A stretch of 64,000 nt of DNA from Pandoraea communis (GTDB taxonomy: Bacteria > Pseudomonadota > Gammaproteobacteria > Burkholderiales > Burkholderiaceae): contig NZ_CABPSJ010000001.1 in NCBI RefSeq assembly GCF_902459745.1, positions 682,001 through 746,000 of the forward strand, written 5' to 3'. Shown here piece after piece: positions 43,517 to 54,086 of the stretch. The translations under genes were made by a program, and so were the position numbers. The notes under the pieces are model-generated. The model was not told where the DNA came from and made no database searches. It saw only the letters and a program-made list of their open reading frames with translations. Position 1 is the stretch's first letter. Every line of letters starts with the position of its first letter.

Positions 43517-44836
43517 ATGAAACAACAGGCAACGATTACACCGGACATCGGCGCAGGCATCGAGCGCACGACATTCGAAGACGCGACTTATCGGAAGGTC
43601 GCCATGCGGTTCATCCCCTTCCTGATGCTGTGCTACGTGGTCGCCTATCTCGACCGCGTGAACATCGGCATCGCGAAGCTCAACATGCTTGCCGATCTGC
43701 AATTCAGCGAAGCGGCGTACGGGTTGGGCGCCGGGCTGTTCTTCGTCGGCTACATGCTTTTCGAAGTGCCGAGCAATCTGATCATGCATCGCGTCGGCGC
43801 ACGTCTGTGGATCGCACGCATCATGATTTCCTGGGGCTTGCTCTCCGGGATCATGGCTTTCGTCAGCGCGCCGTGGCAGTTCTATGTGGTGCGCTTTCTG
43901 CTCGGCGTGGCGGAAGCCGGGTTCTACCCGGGCGTCATTCTCTTTCTGACGTACTGGTTCCCCAATCGCCGCCGCGCGAAGATGACGGCCATCTTTCAGG
44001 CAGGCATCCCGGTCGCGGGTCTTATCGGGGGCCCGCTCTCCGGCTGGATTCTCGACACCTTCCATCAAGTCGGCGGACATGCCGGCTGGCAGTGGGTGTT
44101 CGTGCTTGAAGCGCTGCCTACGATCCCGCTGGCCATCGGCGTGCTTCTGATCCTGACGGATCGCGTCAAAGACGCCAAATGGCTCACGCAAGCACAACGC
44201 GAATTGATCGCACACGATATTGCGCAGGATGACCAAGGGCGTCCGCACATGCCCATGTCGCAGATCGTGCGTGACGTGCGCATCGGCAAGATCATCCTGA
44301 TGACGTTTCCCGCGATGATGGCGCTCTACACGCTGGGCTTCTACCTGCCCACGCTCATCAAGGACGCCGGTGCCGTGGGTGGTCTTCAGGTCGGGCTGCT
44401 CAGCGCCATCCCCTACTGCGTCGCTGCGATCGCGATGGTCGCCGTCGGCAGAAGCTCGGATCACCGGCGCGAACGCCGCTGGCATCTGGCCGGCATCATG
44501 CTGCTCGGCTCTGCCGGACTCGTCGCCAGTGTGTTCGCCGCACAAAATCTGACGCTCGCGATTATTTCGCTTTCGGTGGCCGCCGCTGGCATCATCAGCT
44601 TCTCGCCCATCATGTGGACGCTGCCGACGGCATTCCTCGGCGGCGCCACGGCAGCGGCATCGATCGGCGCCATCAACAGTCTGGCCAACCTGGGAGGCTT
44701 CGTCAGCCCGTACCTGATCGGCTGGATTCGCGACACCTATCACAGCACCGCCCCCGCGATCTTCATCATTGCAGGCTCGCTCGTCATCAGCGCGCTCATC
44801 GCGCTGAGCTTCGACCCGAAGACGGTGAACCGATAA
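43517..44836 (+). CDS. MFS transporter, anion:cation symporter family
   Basis: A 439-residue ACS-type MFS protein with twelve segments. YVVAYLDRVNIGIAKLNML follows the first segment and GVAEAGFYPGVILFLTYWFP is in segment five, both typical of the family. It lies 38 nt after dsdA and 26 nt before the M81 peptidase gene. It probably imports the compound that the two enzymes break down. GGAG precedes the ATG at 43517. Confidence 0.88.
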   Translation: MKQQATITPDIGAGIERTTFEDATYRKVAMRFIPFLMLCYVVAYLDRVNIGIAKLNMLADLQFSEAAYGLGAGLFFVGYMLFEVPSNLIMHRVGARLWIARIMISWGLLSGIMAFVSAPWQFYVVRFLLGVAEAGFYPGVILFLTYWFPNRRRAKMTAIFQAGIPVAGLIGGPLSGWILDTFHQVGGHAGWQWVFVLEALPTIPLAIGVLLILTDRVKDAKWLTQAQRELIAHDIAQDDQGRPHMPMSQIVRDVRIGKIILMTFPAMMALYTLGFYLPTLIKDAGAVGGLQVGLLSAIPYCVAAIAMVAVGRSSDHRRERRWHLAGIMLLGSAGLVASVFAAQNLTLAIISLSVAAAGIISFSPIMWTLPTAFLGGATAAASIGAINSLANLGGFVSPYLIGWIRDTYHSTAPAIFIIAGSLVISALIALSFDPKTVNR

Positions 44837-44862
44837 GCCTAGTCAGAATGACTCAGGAGAAC

Positions 44863-46380
44863 ATGACCTTGACCATGGAACGAGCCCCTGTCCGGTTTGC
44901 CGTTGCCGGCATCATTCACGAGACCAACACCTACGCGGCCGAATTCTCCGGCATGACGCCGTTACGCGCGTTCGAGCAGTACTGGCACGACGCGATTCCC
45001 GCCGCCTTCGAGGCGTCCAACCATCAGGTTGGCGGCTTCATCGAAGGCGCGCGCCAGGCGGGTGTCACGCTCGAATACACGTTTGTGGGACAAGCCACGC
45101 CGTCGGGCACGATCGAGGCGAGCGCCTACGCGTCAATGAAGCACGAGATCCTCGAAGGCATCCGTGCGACGCTGCCAGTCGACGGCGTATTGCTGGCGCT
45201 GCATGGCGCAGGGGTTGCCCACGGCACGGAAGACGTCGAAGGCGATCTCGCCACGGCCGTCAGAGCACTCGTCGGCCCCGGCGTGCCCATCGCAGCGGTC
45301 TATGACCTGCATGGCAACTTCACGGAGGAAATGCGCAGTGCTTGCGACATCACGTTGCCCTGCAAGCTATACCCGCACACGGACTTTTTCGACCGTGGCG
45401 TAGAGGCCGTCGAGTTGTTGATACAGATCCTCGACGCACGTCTGAAACCCGTCGTTGCGATGCGACGCCTGCCGATGCTGCCCTACATCGTCACCACGCA
45501 AGACGGCTTCACGCCGGCGCTCGTCAACGACCTTTGCGCACGGCTCGCGCAGCAGGAAGGTGTGGTGGATTGCTCATGGTTCCATGGGTTCCCGTATGCG
45601 GATATTGCCGCGCCGTGCCCCACGGTCGTGTGCACGACCAACGCAGACGCGCAAAAGGCTCAGGCCCTGGCGGACGAAGTCGCCGACTGGATATGGAACC
45701 ATCGTGAAGCGTTTCGCCCGTCGTTCCCGTCGCCCGCCGAAGGCGTCGCCACGGCGCTCGCTGCCGCAGTCGGCCCCATCGTCGTGAACGAATATGCCGA
45801 TAACCCCGGCGGCGGCACGCCCGGCGACGGCACGCATCTCTTGCGCGCGCTGCTGTCGGCCCGTCCGGCGCCGGGAACCGCCTGCTTCGCTTCCATCAAC
45901 GACGCTGCGGTGGTCGCACAAGCGCAGGCAGCGGGCGTCGGCGCCACGATTCGCGTGTCGCTGGGCGGCAAGCTGGGGCGCTATCAAGGTCAGCCCATTG
46001 AAGCCGACGCCTACGTGAAGTCGATCACCGACGGAAAGTTCGTGAACCGGCCCGGTGCCATGTTCGCGGGCGTGCGATTCGATCTGGGAACGATGTGCCG
46101 GCTCGTTATCGATGGCGTCGATGTCATCGTGGCCTCGCGCTCGGAGCAGATCTACGACATCGAGCCGTTCGCGCTTCACGGTCTCGACGTCAGCGAGCAC
46201 CGGATCATTGCGTTGAAGGGGGCGAACCACTTTCGGGCCTACTACCAGCATCTGGCGAAGCAGATCATCTCGGTGGACAGCGTGGGCTTGAGTACCGCAG
46301 ACATTACGTCGTTCGCACGGGAGCGTCTGCAAGGTCAATATTGGCCGCTCTCGGACGCGGCGCAGTTTCAAAGAAGCTGA
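44863..46380 (+). CDS. M81-family metallopeptidase (MlrC-like)
   Basis: A 505-residue protein of the M81/MlrC family. Motifs are AGIIHETNTY, ALHGAGVAHGTEDVEGD, VYDLHGNFTEEM, PHTDFFDRG and the closing NEYADNPGGGTPGDGTH. MlrC cleaves linearised microcystin in sphingomonads, but most relatives have unknown substrates. ATGs at 44848, 44863 and 44875 are in frame; AGGAG lies just before 44863. It is the last gene of the dsdA cluster. Confidence 0.88.
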   Translation: MTLTMERAPVRFAVAGIIHETNTYAAEFSGMTPLRAFEQYWHDAIPAAFEASNHQVGGFIEGARQAGVTLEYTFVGQATPSGTIEASAYASMKHEILEGIRATLPVDGVLLALHGAGVAHGTEDVEGDLATAVRALVGPGVPIAAVYDLHGNFTEEMRSACDITLPCKLYPHTDFFDRGVEAVELLIQILDARLKPVVAMRRLPMLPYIVTTQDGFTPALVNDLCARLAQQEGVVDCSWFHGFPYADIAAPCPTVVCTTNADAQKAQALADEVADWIWNHREAFRPSFPSPAEGVATALAAAVGPIVVNEYADNPGGGTPGDGTHLLRALLSARPAPGTACFASINDAAVVAQAQAAGVGATIRVSLGGKLGRYQGQPIEADAYVKSITDGKFVNRPGAMFAGVRFDLGTMCRLVIDGVDVIVASRSEQIYDIEPFALHGLDVSEHRIIALKGANHFRAYYQHLAKQIISVDSVGLSTADITSFARERLQGQYWPLSDAAQFQRS

Positions 46381-46443
46381 CGGCGAAGAGACAAGGGACG
46401 TCGATCAAATAGCGGCGTCCCGCCGGAAAATCGTCTGCCAACG

Positions 46444-46478
46444 AAAAAGGCCGGCTCGCGGGTAGCGAAGCCGGCCTT
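46444..46478. terminator. Terminator between the M81 gene and glmS
   Basis: AAGGCCGGCT (46447-46456) and AGCCGGCCTT (46469-46478). On the minus strand the stem is followed by a T-run, so it mainly ends glmS. Confidence 0.8.
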
Positions 46479-46511
46479 GTCTTGCGCAGACGCGACATGC
46501 GCCCGGGCGAC

Positions 46512-48341
46512 TTACTCCACCGTCACCGATTTAGCGAGGTTGCGGGGCTTGTCGACATCGGTGCCGCGCGCGCACGCGGTGTGATAGGCGAGCAGTTGCA
46601 GCGGCACGACGTGCAGAATCGGCGAAAGCTGGCCGTAATACTCCGGCATGTGGATCACATGAATGCCATCGGCATTTGCAATCTCCGTGTCGGCGTCGGC
46701 AAACACGTACAACTGGCCGCCGCGCGCACGCACTTCCTGCATGTTCGATTTCAGCTTCTCGACCAGCGCGTCGCGCGGCGCGACCGTCACCACCGGCATC
46801 TCTTCCGTCACCAGCGCAAGCGGGCCGTGCTTCAATTCGCCCGCCGGATAGGCCTCGGCGTGGATGTACGAAATTTCCTTGAGCTTGAGCGCGCCTTCGA
46901 GCGCGATCGGATAGTGCAGACCGCGTCCCAGGAACAGCGCATTCTCGCGACGGGCAAACTCCTCCGCCCACGCGATGATCTGCGGCTCCAGCGCCAACAC
47001 GCTGTGCAGCGCCGCGGGGAGGTGGCGCAATTGCGTCAGATAGTCGGCTTCCTGCGCCACCGTCAAACGTCCGCGCAGTTTCGCCATGGTCAGCGTCAGC
47101 AGAAACAACGCCGTCAACTGCGTCGTGAACGCCTTCGTCGACGCCACGCCGATTTCCGTGCCGGCGCGCGTCAGGTAATGCAACGCCGTCTGACGCACCA
47201 TCGCACTGGTGCCCACGTTGCAGATCGCGAGCGTGTTTGTCATGCCCAGCGATTGGGCGTGCTGTAGCGCCGCCATCGTATCGGCCGTCTCGCCCGACTG
47301 CGAAATCGTGACCACCAACGTTCTCGGATTCGGCACGCTGTCGCGATAGCGGTACTCGCTTGCCACTTCCACTTGCGTGGGGATCTGCGCCAGCGATTCC
47401 AGCCAATACTTGGCCGTCATGCCCGAGTAGTAGCTCGTGCCGCACGCCAGAATCAGGATCGAGTCGACGTTGCTCAGCACCGCTTCCGCCGTCTCGCCGA
47501 AAAGCGTCGGGGAAATGCCTTCCACGCCTTCCATCGTGTCGCCGATCGCTCGCGGCTGCTCGAAGATTTCCTTCTGCATGTAGTGACGATACGGACCCAG
47601 TTCCACCGCGCCCGTGTACGCCTGCACCGTGCGAACCTCGCGCTCGACGATCTCATGGTTGCGATCCATGATCGTCACGCCCTCCAGCGTGAGTTCGACG
47701 ACGTCGCCCTCCTCCAGATAGATGAACTGATCCGTCGTGCCCGCGAGCGCCAGTGCATCGGAGGCGAGGAAGTTCTCGCCCTCACCCACGCCCACGACCA
47801 GCGGCGACCCCGCACGCGCGCCAATCACCCGGTGCGGCTCCTGCTTACGGAAGACGGCGATGGCGTAGGCACCATGCAGACGGCGCGTTGCCAGACGCAC
47901 AGCGTGATACAGATCGCTCGCTGCACCGTTCGTCAGAATGTGATGAATCAGGTGTGCGATAACTTCGGTGTCTGTCTGCGACACGAAGTCGTAGCCCAGG
48001 CCACGAAGCTCCTCACGCAGGCTTTCATGATTCTCGATGATGCCGTTGTGGACCAGCGCCACTTCGTCGCGCGAGAAGATCGGATGCGCATTGTTCGTGA
48101 CCGGTGCGCCGTGCGTCGCCCAACGGGTGTGGGCAATGCCCGTCTCGCCGCTCAGGTGCGTTTGCGCAAGCTGCTCGTCGAGATCGGCCACACGCGACAC
48201 GCTGCGCGCGCGCTGAGGCACGCCGTCCTTCAGCACGGCTACGCCGCACGAGTCATAGCCGCGGTATTCCAGACGACGCAGACCTTCCACCAACACCGGT
48301 ACTACATTACGTCGCGCCACCGCGCCGACAATGCCGCACAT
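46512..48341 (-). CDS. glmS: Glucosamine-6-phosphate synthase
   Basis: A 609-residue enzyme, the standard length. It makes glucosamine-6-phosphate from fructose-6-phosphate and glutamine, the first step to UDP-GlcNAc. The catalytic Cys follows the start Met (CGIVGAV); the glutaminase domain runs to about 240; two SIS domains follow, with [10 protein letters not shown] and SQSGETADT; the C-terminus ends KSVTVE as usual. No glmS ribozyme signature is seen. glmU lies 109 nt upstream on the same strand. Confidence 0.97.
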   Translation of the reverse strand: MCGIVGAVARRNVVPVLVEGLRRLEYRGYDSCGVAVLKDGVPQRARSVSRVADLDEQLAQTHLSGETGIAHTRWATHGAPVTNNAHPIFSRDEVALVHNGIIENHESLREELRGLGYDFVSQTDTEVIAHLIHHILTNGAASDLYHAVRLATRRLHGAYAIAVFRKQEPHRVIGARAGSPLVVGVGEGENFLASDALALAGTTDQFIYLEEGDVVELTLEGVTIMDRNHEIVEREVRTVQAYTGAVELGPYRHYMQKEIFEQPRAIGDTMEGVEGISPTLFGETAEAVLSNVDSILILACGTSYYSGMTAKYWLESLAQIPTQVEVASEYRYRDSVPNPRTLVVTISQSGETADTMAALQHAQSLGMTNTLAICNVGTSAMVRQTALHYLTRAGTEIGVASTKAFTTQLTALFLLTLTMAKLRGRLTVAQEADYLTQLRHLPAALHSVLALEPQIIAWAEEFARRENALFLGRGLHYPIALEGALKLKEISYIHAEAYPAGELKHGPLALVTEEMPVVTVAPRDALVEKLKSNMQEVRARGGQLYVFADADTEIANADGIHVIHMPEYYGQLSPILHVVPLQLLAYHTACARGTDVDKPRNLAKSVTVE

Positions 48342-48450
48342 ATTCGCTTCCCTTTATGCCAGAGAGCCCTGGCTCATTCGATCGGATTCGATCCGTTTTG
48401 ACTTTGCCAGCGCACGCTCCACCTCGTGCACCGGCCCATATTCCTCAATT

Positions 48451-49812
48451 TTACTGCTTCTGCTTGCGCGGACGGACGTAACCCATCTTCGCTTCCTGCG
48501 TCTTGCCGTTGAGCACCAGCGCGTCTTCCGGCGTGTCCTTCCACACGGTGGTTCCAGCGGCAATCGTCGTGCCGCGACGCACGGTCACCGGCGCCACGAG
48601 TTGCGTGTCCGAACCGATGAAGACGTCGTCCTCGATCACGGTGCGATGCTTGTTCGCGCCGTCGTAATTGCACGTGATGGTGCCCGCGCCGATATTCACG
48701 CGCGCTCCCACTGTCGAGTCGCCCACGTAGGCCAGATGGTTGGCCTTCGAACCCCTGGCAAGCGACGCGTTCTTCACTTCCACGAAGTTACCGATGTGCA
48801 CCTCATCGGCCAGATCGGCCCCCGGGCGCAGGCGGGCATACGGCCCGATGTGCGCATCGGCGCCGACCACGGCGCCATCCAGATGACTGAACGCCTCGAT
48901 GCGCGTGCCCGGACCGATGGTGCTGTTACGAATCACGCAGTTCGCACCGATGGTCGCGCCGTCGCCAATCGTCACATGGCCTTCGAATACGCAATTCACA
49001 TCGATAGCGACATCGGTGCCGCACACGATCTCGCCGCGCAGGTCGAAGCGAGCCGGATCGATCAGGGTGACGCCCGCCACGAGCAATGCGCGCGCCGCGT
49101 TGCGCTGATAGTCGCGCTCCAGCTCGGCAAGCTGCACTTTGTCGTTCACACCGTTGGGCTCCCACGCGAACGCCGGTTGCGTGGTGACGACCGGCACGCC
49201 GTCGGCCACCGCGCAGGCAATCACGTCCGTCAGGTAGTACTCGCCCTGCGCATTCTGATTCTTCAAGCCGCTCAACCAGCCTTTGAGCGCACGCGTGGGT
49301 GCCACCACGATGCCGGTGTTGATCTCGCGAATGGCCAATTCGGCCTCGTTGGCGTCCTTCTGTTCAACGATGCGCAGCACGTTGCCGGCCGCGTCGCGCA
49401 CGATCCGGCCGTAACCCGTCGGGTTCTCCAGATCGACGGTAAGCACGCCCAGCTTGTCGTTGCCTGCGGCGTCGAGCAACGCCTGCAACGTCTCGGGGCG
49501 CGTGAGCGGCACGTCGCCGTAAAGCACCAGCGTCGGCACCGATTCGTCGAGCAGCGGCGCTGCCTGCTGCACCGCGTGCCCCGTGCCCAACTGTTGCGCC
49601 TGCTCCGCGAAGCGCACGCCATCGCCGGCAACCGCCTCGCGCACGGCGTCGCCACCATGCCCGATCACCACGATGAGTTGGCCCGGCGTGAGCTTGCGTG
49701 CGGTCGCAATCACATGCGACAAGAGCGGCCGGCCGGCCAGCGGTTGAAGCACCTTCGGCAGCTTCGAGCGCATGCGCTTACCCATGCCGGCGGCGAGAAT
49801 CACAATATTCAT
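48451..49812 (-). CDS. glmU: Bifunctional GlmU (GlcN-1-P acetyltransferase / GlcNAc-1-P uridyltransferase)
   Basis: A 453-residue enzyme. The N-terminal pyrophosphorylase domain begins [20 protein letters not shown], and the C-terminal half is a left-handed beta-helix of hexapeptide repeats ([19 protein letters not shown]). It makes UDP-GlcNAc from GlcN-1-P. Sits upstream of glmS as in many beta-proteobacteria, so the two steps are cotranscribed or close. Confidence 0.97.
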   Translation of the reverse strand: MNIVILAAGMGKRMRSKLPKVLQPLAGRPLLSHVIATARKLTPGQLIVVIGHGGDAVREAVAGDGVRFAEQAQQLGTGHAVQQAAPLLDESVPTLVLYGDVPLTRPETLQALLDAAGNDKLGVLTVDLENPTGYGRIVRDAAGNVLRIVEQKDANEAELAIREINTGIVVAPTRALKGWLSGLKNQNAQGEYYLTDVIACAVADGVPVVTTQPAFAWEPNGVNDKVQLAELERDYQRNAARALLVAGVTLIDPARFDLRGEIVCGTDVAIDVNCVFEGHVTIGDGATIGANCVIRNSTIGPGTRIEAFSHLDGAVVGADAHIGPYARLRPGADLADEVHIGNFVEVKNASLARGSKANHLAYVGDSTVGARVNIGAGTITCNYDGANKHRTVIEDDVFIGSDTQLVAPVTVRRGTTIAAGTTVWKDTPEDALVLNGKTQEAKMGYVRPRKQKQ

Positions 49813-49917
49813 GGCGTCGTGACGATTCGAGAGTCGGAGTTTCGGTGTCTTGCGACCCGCCGGAGAGGTTGGCAGGGCCGCGTCAAGGAATGAACCAGCG
49901 AGCGACGAGAATCTCGC

Positions 49918-50874
49918 TCAGTCGTCGAATTGCGTGATACGAATGATGCCGGCGTCGTTTTCATCGCCGCACGGTGCCTCGTCGAACGCTATATCGCCGA
50001 GCGGATCAGGCTGCCCGGTTGCACGCAGATTCTTGAAGTCGTGAAGGTTCGTATCCATCAGGTGCGAGGGAATCACATTCGACAGTGCGCTGAAAATCGA
50101 CTTGATGCGCCCCGGATGCTGCTTCTCCCACTGGCGGATCAGCGCCTTCATCTCGGCACGCTTCAGGTTCGGCTGGCTGCCGCACAGCGTGCACGGAATG
50201 ATCGGGAATTGCTTGTACTCGGCGTAACGCTCCAGATCCGATTCGCGCACATACGCGAGCGGGCGGATCACGACGTTCTTGCCGTCGTCCGATTGCAGCT
50301 TCGGTGGCATGCCCTTGAGCTTGCCACCGTAGAACAGGTTCAGGAAGACGGTCTCGATGATGTCGTCGCGATGGTGGCCCAGCGCGACCTTGGTCGCACC
50401 GAGTTCGCCGGCCACGCGATAAAGAATGCCGCGGCGCAGGCGCGAGCACAGCGAGCAGGTCGTCTTGCCCTCAGGCACCACGCGCTTGACGATGGAATAC
50501 GTATCCTGATTCTCGATGTGGAAATCCACGCCGATGGAACGGAAGTAATCGGGCAGCACATGCTCCGGGAAACCCGGCTGCTTCTGGTCGAGATTGACCG
50601 CGACGATCGAGAAGTCGATCGGGGCGCGCTCGCGCAACTTGAGCAGGATATCGAGCATGGCGTAGCTGTCCTTGCCACCGGACATGCACACCATCACACG
50701 GTCGCCTTGCTCGATCATGTTGTAGTCGCCGATGGCCTGCCCCGTCAGACGGAACAGCCGCTTCTCGAGCTTATTGTTCTCGAACGCGAGCTTCTGCGCT
50801 TTCTTCACACTGTCGGCGGCAACGTTTGCACTCGCGGCCAGTGGCGCGCCGGTCTCGGGCATGACGGCACTCAT
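49918..50874 (-). CDS. ttcA: tRNA 2-thiocytidine(32) synthetase TtcA
   Basis: A 318-residue PP-loop enzyme. [11 protein letters not shown] is the ATP site; CSLC and a later CTLC-type CxxC (IPCTLCGSQ) supply the cysteines for the [4Fe-4S] cluster; [10 protein letters not shown] is conserved. It thiolates C32 of some tRNAs. I prefer the ATG at 50874, one base after the folB stop, over 50883, which has no room for a ribosome site. It is the last gene of folM-folB-ttcA. Confidence 0.94.
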   Translation of the reverse strand: MSAVMPETGAPLAASANVAADSVKKAQKLAFENNKLEKRLFRLTGQAIGDYNMIEQGDRVMVCMSGGKDSYAMLDILLKLRERAPIDFSIVAVNLDQKQPGFPEHVLPDYFRSIGVDFHIENQDTYSIVKRVVPEGKTTCSLCSRLRRGILYRVAGELGATKVALGHHRDDIIETVFLNLFYGGKLKGMPPKLQSDDGKNVVIRPLAYVRESDLERYAEYKQFPIIPCTLCGSQPNLKRAEMKALIRQWEKQHPGRIKSIFSALSNVIPSHLMDTNLHDFKNLRATGQPDPLGDIAFDEAPCGDENDAGIIRITQFDD

Positions 50875-50875
50875 G

Positions 50876-51271
50876 TCAGGCATCCTTCATCTTGAAAACT
50901 TCGATGCCCACCGAGTGGCAATCGGGGTACACGTCGGGCTTCTCGGTCGACACGCCCACGGCACGCACGCGCGGATGCGCCAGCAGCGCACTCGCGACGT
51001 CGTCGCACAGGGTTTCCTGCAAATGGATGTGGCCCTGCCCCACGCGCTTGGCAATCGTCTCGCGCATGAAGTCGTAGTCGACAACCTCGTCGAGCTTGTC
51101 GGCCACGGGGGTGCTCTCGGCGAGCGGCACGAACAGTTGCACGTTGATCAGCACGCGCTGTTCGCCCCGCTTCTCGTAATCGTGCACGCCGATGTTGATG
51201 AACACCTCATAGTCGCGCAGAAACATGCGACGGCAGTCCATCAGGCGAGGGTGGGAAAGAGCGCTATGCAT
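50876..51271 (-). CDS. folB: Dihydroneopterin aldolase/epimerase
   Basis: A 131-residue FolB-type protein of the tunnelling fold. [23 protein letters not shown] and [15 protein letters not shown] are recognisable. It acts in folate synthesis. The start at 51271 has GAG eight bases upstream; the upstream in-frame start at 51292 has none. It is between folM and ttcA, with only 21 nt to folM. Confidence 0.88.
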   Translation of the reverse strand: MHSALSHPRLMDCRRMFLRDYEVFINIGVHDYEKRGEQRVLINVQLFVPLAESTPVADKLDEVVDYDFMRETIAKRVGQGHIHLQETLCDDVASALLAHPRVRAVGVSTEKPDVYPDCHSVGIEVFKMKDA

Positions 51272-51292
51272 TTTGAAAACTCGTAATGACAA

Positions 51293-52135
51293 TCAACGAG
51301 ACCGGTCGGCATCGGCCGGCTCGGTCAGAAATTTCACGTCGCGCGACGAACTCGCGAGATGCTGCCCGCCGTCGACATACAGCACCGTGCCTGTCACCGC
51401 AGGGGCTTCGGCCAGATACGCCACGGCCTGCGCAATGTCCTCCGGTGTCGACGACGCGCCCAGTGGCGTCGACGCATGTGCCGCCGCGAAGCCCCCGGGG
51501 GTCTGATCGACCGACAGCAGCGTGACGCCCGGCGCAACGCCGACCACGCGCAAACGCGGGGCGAAGGCCTGCGCCAGCAAGGTCGTCGCCACATCCAGCG
51601 CCGCCTTCGACAGCGTGTACGACAAGTAATCGGGGTTCGGATTCGCCAGCTTCTGATCGAGCAGGTTGACGACAACACCGCGTTGCGTCTCGCCCAGTGC
51701 GGCGTGCATTTCACGCGCGAGCACCAGCGGTGCGCCCGCATTCACGCGCATGTGGCGCTCCAGCGCCTGATAGCCGAAATCGTCGGCGCTATCGTACTCG
51801 AAGCGCGACGCATTGTTGACGAGGCAGGCAGGCACACCAAGCGCTTCGATACAGCGAGCGATGAGACCGGCTGTGGCAGCTTCATCGGCAAGCGACGCCT
51901 GCAACGCCACCGCCCGGCGCCCCAACGCCTCGATGGCCGCGACGGTCTCCAACGCCTCATTGTGCGAACGCTCGTAGTGAACGGCAACGTCCCACCCCGT
52001 GGCAGCAAGCCGCAACGCAATCGCGCGCCCGATCCGGCGCGCGCCGCCCGTCACGAGCGCCACGCGCGGCACAACGCGCGCGCTGGCGGCGTCGCTAGCG
52101 GCAGGCGAGGGGCGTGGCGTCGATGCAACGGTCAT
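51293..52135 (-). CDS. folM: Pteridine reductase-like SDR (FolM type)
   Basis: A 280-residue SDR. The NADPH motif TGGARRIGRAIALRL, with Arg residues typical of pteridine reductases, is near residue 30; LVNNASRFEYD follows, then catalytic Tyr-x3-Lys in YTLSKAALDV. FolM reduces dihydromonapterin or dihydrobiopterin. The adjacent folB supports this. The ATG at 52135 is chosen because the frame upstream crosses the curved promoter region. Confidence 0.85.
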   Translation of the reverse strand: MTVASTPRPSPAASDAASARVVPRVALVTGGARRIGRAIALRLAATGWDVAVHYERSHNEALETVAAIEALGRRAVALQASLADEAATAGLIARCIEALGVPACLVNNASRFEYDSADDFGYQALERHMRVNAGAPLVLAREMHAALGETQRGVVVNLLDQKLANPNPDYLSYTLSKAALDVATTLLAQAFAPRLRVVGVAPGVTLLSVDQTPGGFAAAHASTPLGASSTPEDIAQAVAYLAEAPAVTGTVLYVDGGQHLASSSRDVKFLTEPADADRSR

Positions 52136-52261
52136 ACGGCAGATTCCGGTCAGTGGGCAAGCAAGCAGACGAACTTCGGGCGGCAGGCAGGCTAGGCCCG
52201 GCACCGGGCGTGATGGCTCGCGATAGCCTCGCAAGTCGCCCGAACAAAGGGCACATATTGC

Positions 52262-52307
52262 AAAAACTGGCGAAAACCATGCGAAAACGGTCAAAAACTG
52301 ACAAAAA
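52262..52307. promoter_or_regulatory. Five phased A-tracts (intrinsic DNA curve)
   Basis: Runs of four or five A at 52262-52266, 52273-52276, 52284-52287, 52293-52297 and 52303-52307 recur about every 10.3 bases, one helical turn. Such phasing bends DNA strongly. It lies between divergent folM and the methyltransferase gene, about 90 bases from the latter. Confidence 0.75.
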
Positions 52308-52393
52308 CCGGCGGAATTTTCGCCGATATCGCCCGCAGACGCGCTTTCACATCTCAAGCAGCCAGTCCGCACCGTCTCCGTTACAATGCCCGC

Positions 52394-53608
52394 ATGAATC
52401 AGGCCGCACCGAAACCGCATAGTTTACCCGTTCCGGAGCCGGACGCGCTCGAACACTCGCGCCGTCTCACGGCTCATCTCGCCGACGCCATCGACGCAGC
52501 CGGCGGCTGGCTGCCCTTCGATCGCTTCATGGAACTGGCCTTGTACGCACCCGGCCTCGGTTACTACGCCGCCGGCGCCGCCAAATTCGGGCGTCTCGCC
52601 GCCGACGGCAGCGACTTCGTTACCGCACCGGAACTCACGCCGCTCTTCGCCCGCACGCTCGCGCGTCAACTCGGCGAGATCTTCGAACAGACGGGCGACG
52701 CACAGGTGCTGGAATTCGGCGCAGGGTCGGGACGTCTGGCCGCCGATCTGTTGCTCGCCCTCGAAGCCGAAGGCACGCCCTGCGAGACGTACTCGATCAT
52801 GGAACTCTCCGGCGAGCTGCGCGCACGCCAGCGCGAGACCATCGCCAACGCTGCGCCGCATCTTCTCGCGCGTGTCACGTGGCTCGATCAGTTGCCCGAC
52901 GCCTTTCGCGGCGTCATGCTCGGCAACGAAGTGCTCGATGCCATGCCGGTTCACCTGTGGGCGCGCCGTCCGGACGAGACAGGACAGCCCATCTGGTTCG
53001 AGCGCGGCGTGGTGCGCACGCCGGCGGGTTTCGGGTGGGAAGAACGTCTGTACACCGGTCCGTTGCCGGAAGCGCTCGGTGCACTGGCCGATCTGCCGCC
53101 GACACAGGAGTATCTGACGGAAACGCACGAAGCCGCATCCGCCTTCGTGCGCAGCGTGGCGCCGCTGCTCGCGCGCGGCGTGTTGCTGCTCATCGACTAC
53201 GGATTCCCGGCGCGGGAGTATTATCATCCGCAACGCGCTCACGGCACGTTGATGTGTCACTATCGACACCACGCGCACGACGATCCGTTTTATTACCCGG
53301 GCTTGCAGGACATCACCGCGCACGTGGACTTTTCAGGGATCGCCGATGCCGGCGTCGATGCCGGGCTCGATCTGCTGGGCTTCACGTCGCAGGCGCGATT
53401 CCTGATGAACGCGGGCATCATCGACTTGATGAGCGCGCTCGATCCGACCGATCCGAAGACGTTCCTGCCCGCAACGGCGGCCGCACAGAAATTGCTGTCC
53501 GAGGCCGAGATGGGCGAACTCTTCAAAGTCATCGCCTTCGGACGCGGAATGGACGAGTGGGCCGGCCTGATCGGCTTCGCCACCGGCGACCGCAGCCACG
53601 CGCTCTAA
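52394..53608 (+). CDS. SAM-dependent methyltransferase, NDUFAF7/MidA-like
   Basis: A 404-residue methyltransferase of the COG1565 type. The SAM motif VLEFGAGSGRLAADLL is near residue 115; GNEVLDAMPVHLW near 177 and the later IDYGFPAREYYHPQR are family signatures. The eukaryotic relative NDUFAF7 methylates an arginine of complex I during assembly. The bacterial function is not settled. It ends 28 nt before a DUF2905 gene. Confidence 0.88.
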   Translation: MNQAAPKPHSLPVPEPDALEHSRRLTAHLADAIDAAGGWLPFDRFMELALYAPGLGYYAAGAAKFGRLAADGSDFVTAPELTPLFARTLARQLGEIFEQTGDAQVLEFGAGSGRLAADLLLALEAEGTPCETYSIMELSGELRARQRETIANAAPHLLARVTWLDQLPDAFRGVMLGNEVLDAMPVHLWARRPDETGQPIWFERGVVRTPAGFGWEERLYTGPLPEALGALADLPPTQEYLTETHEAASAFVRSVAPLLARGVLLLIDYGFPAREYYHPQRAHGTLMCHYRHHAHDDPFYYPGLQDITAHVDFSGIADAGVDAGLDLLGFTSQARFLMNAGIIDLMSALDPTDPKTFLPATAAAQKLLSEAEMGELFKVIAFGRGMDEWAGLIGFATGDRSHAL

Positions 53609-53636
53609 CGTCTCCCCTTCACACGAGGCCACGCCG

Positions 53637-53831
53637 ATGTTCCGCTGGATGTTTACGATCTTCATCGCGATCTGCATCCTCTCGGCAGCTTCGCCGTGGC
53701 TCACCAAACTCGGCATCGGCCGATTGCCCGGTGACCTGCGTTTGCGCTGGCGAGGTCGCGAAATGCTCTTTCCGTTCGCCTCCACCGTCGTGCTCTCTCT
53801 CGTCTTCAATCTCCTGATTCGATTGCTGTAA
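53637..53831 (+). CDS. DUF2905 small membrane protein
   Basis: A 64-residue protein with two hydrophobic segments flanking a basic loop (GRLPGDLRLRWRGREM), the DUF2905 signature. The function is unknown. It follows the methyltransferase after 28 nt, and this pairing may be operonic. Confidence 0.85.
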   Translation: MFRWMFTIFIAICILSAASPWLTKLGIGRLPGDLRLRWRGREMLFPFASTVVLSLVFNLLIRLL

Positions 53832-54003
53832 GTCCGGCGGCGGGCGCAACACCTGTTGCAGCACCCGCCAGCCGCTTCCCGCCGTCTCTCCCGGCCTGAT
53901 TCCCCCACGCATCCGCGGCCTCTCGCAAGACTGGCGCGGCGGCTCGCGCGCTGCCACCGCCCCTTTGCCCCAAACCCATACCATCGCTAGGGTTAACGAC
54001 CAT

Positions 54004-54032
54004 TTGATCATTTGTTGCAAAAAAATTAACAT
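54004..54032 (+). promoter_or_regulatory. Putative gltI promoter
   Basis: TTGATC (54004-54009), 17 bases, TAACAT (54027-54032). Each hexamer matches consensus at four positions. The pair lies within the inverted repeat at 54007-54044. Confidence 0.5.
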
Positions 54033-54044
54033 GAAACAAATGAT
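54007..54044. promoter_or_regulatory. Inverted repeat ATCATTTGTT-N18-AACAAATGAT
   Basis: Perfect ten-base arms in an AT-rich stretch 43 bases upstream of gltI. The left arm overlaps the -35 and the right arm lies just past the -10. It looks like an operator for an unknown regulator. Confidence 0.6.
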
Positions 54045-54086
54045 TCAAGTGTGAATCACGGGTGAGACCATTTTCAGGAGCAGGGC

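Noticed and set aside
48342-48450. Possible glmS ribozyme upstream of glmS
   Set aside because: The gap is only 109 bases and shows no ribozyme core; such ribozymes are mainly found in Gram-positives.
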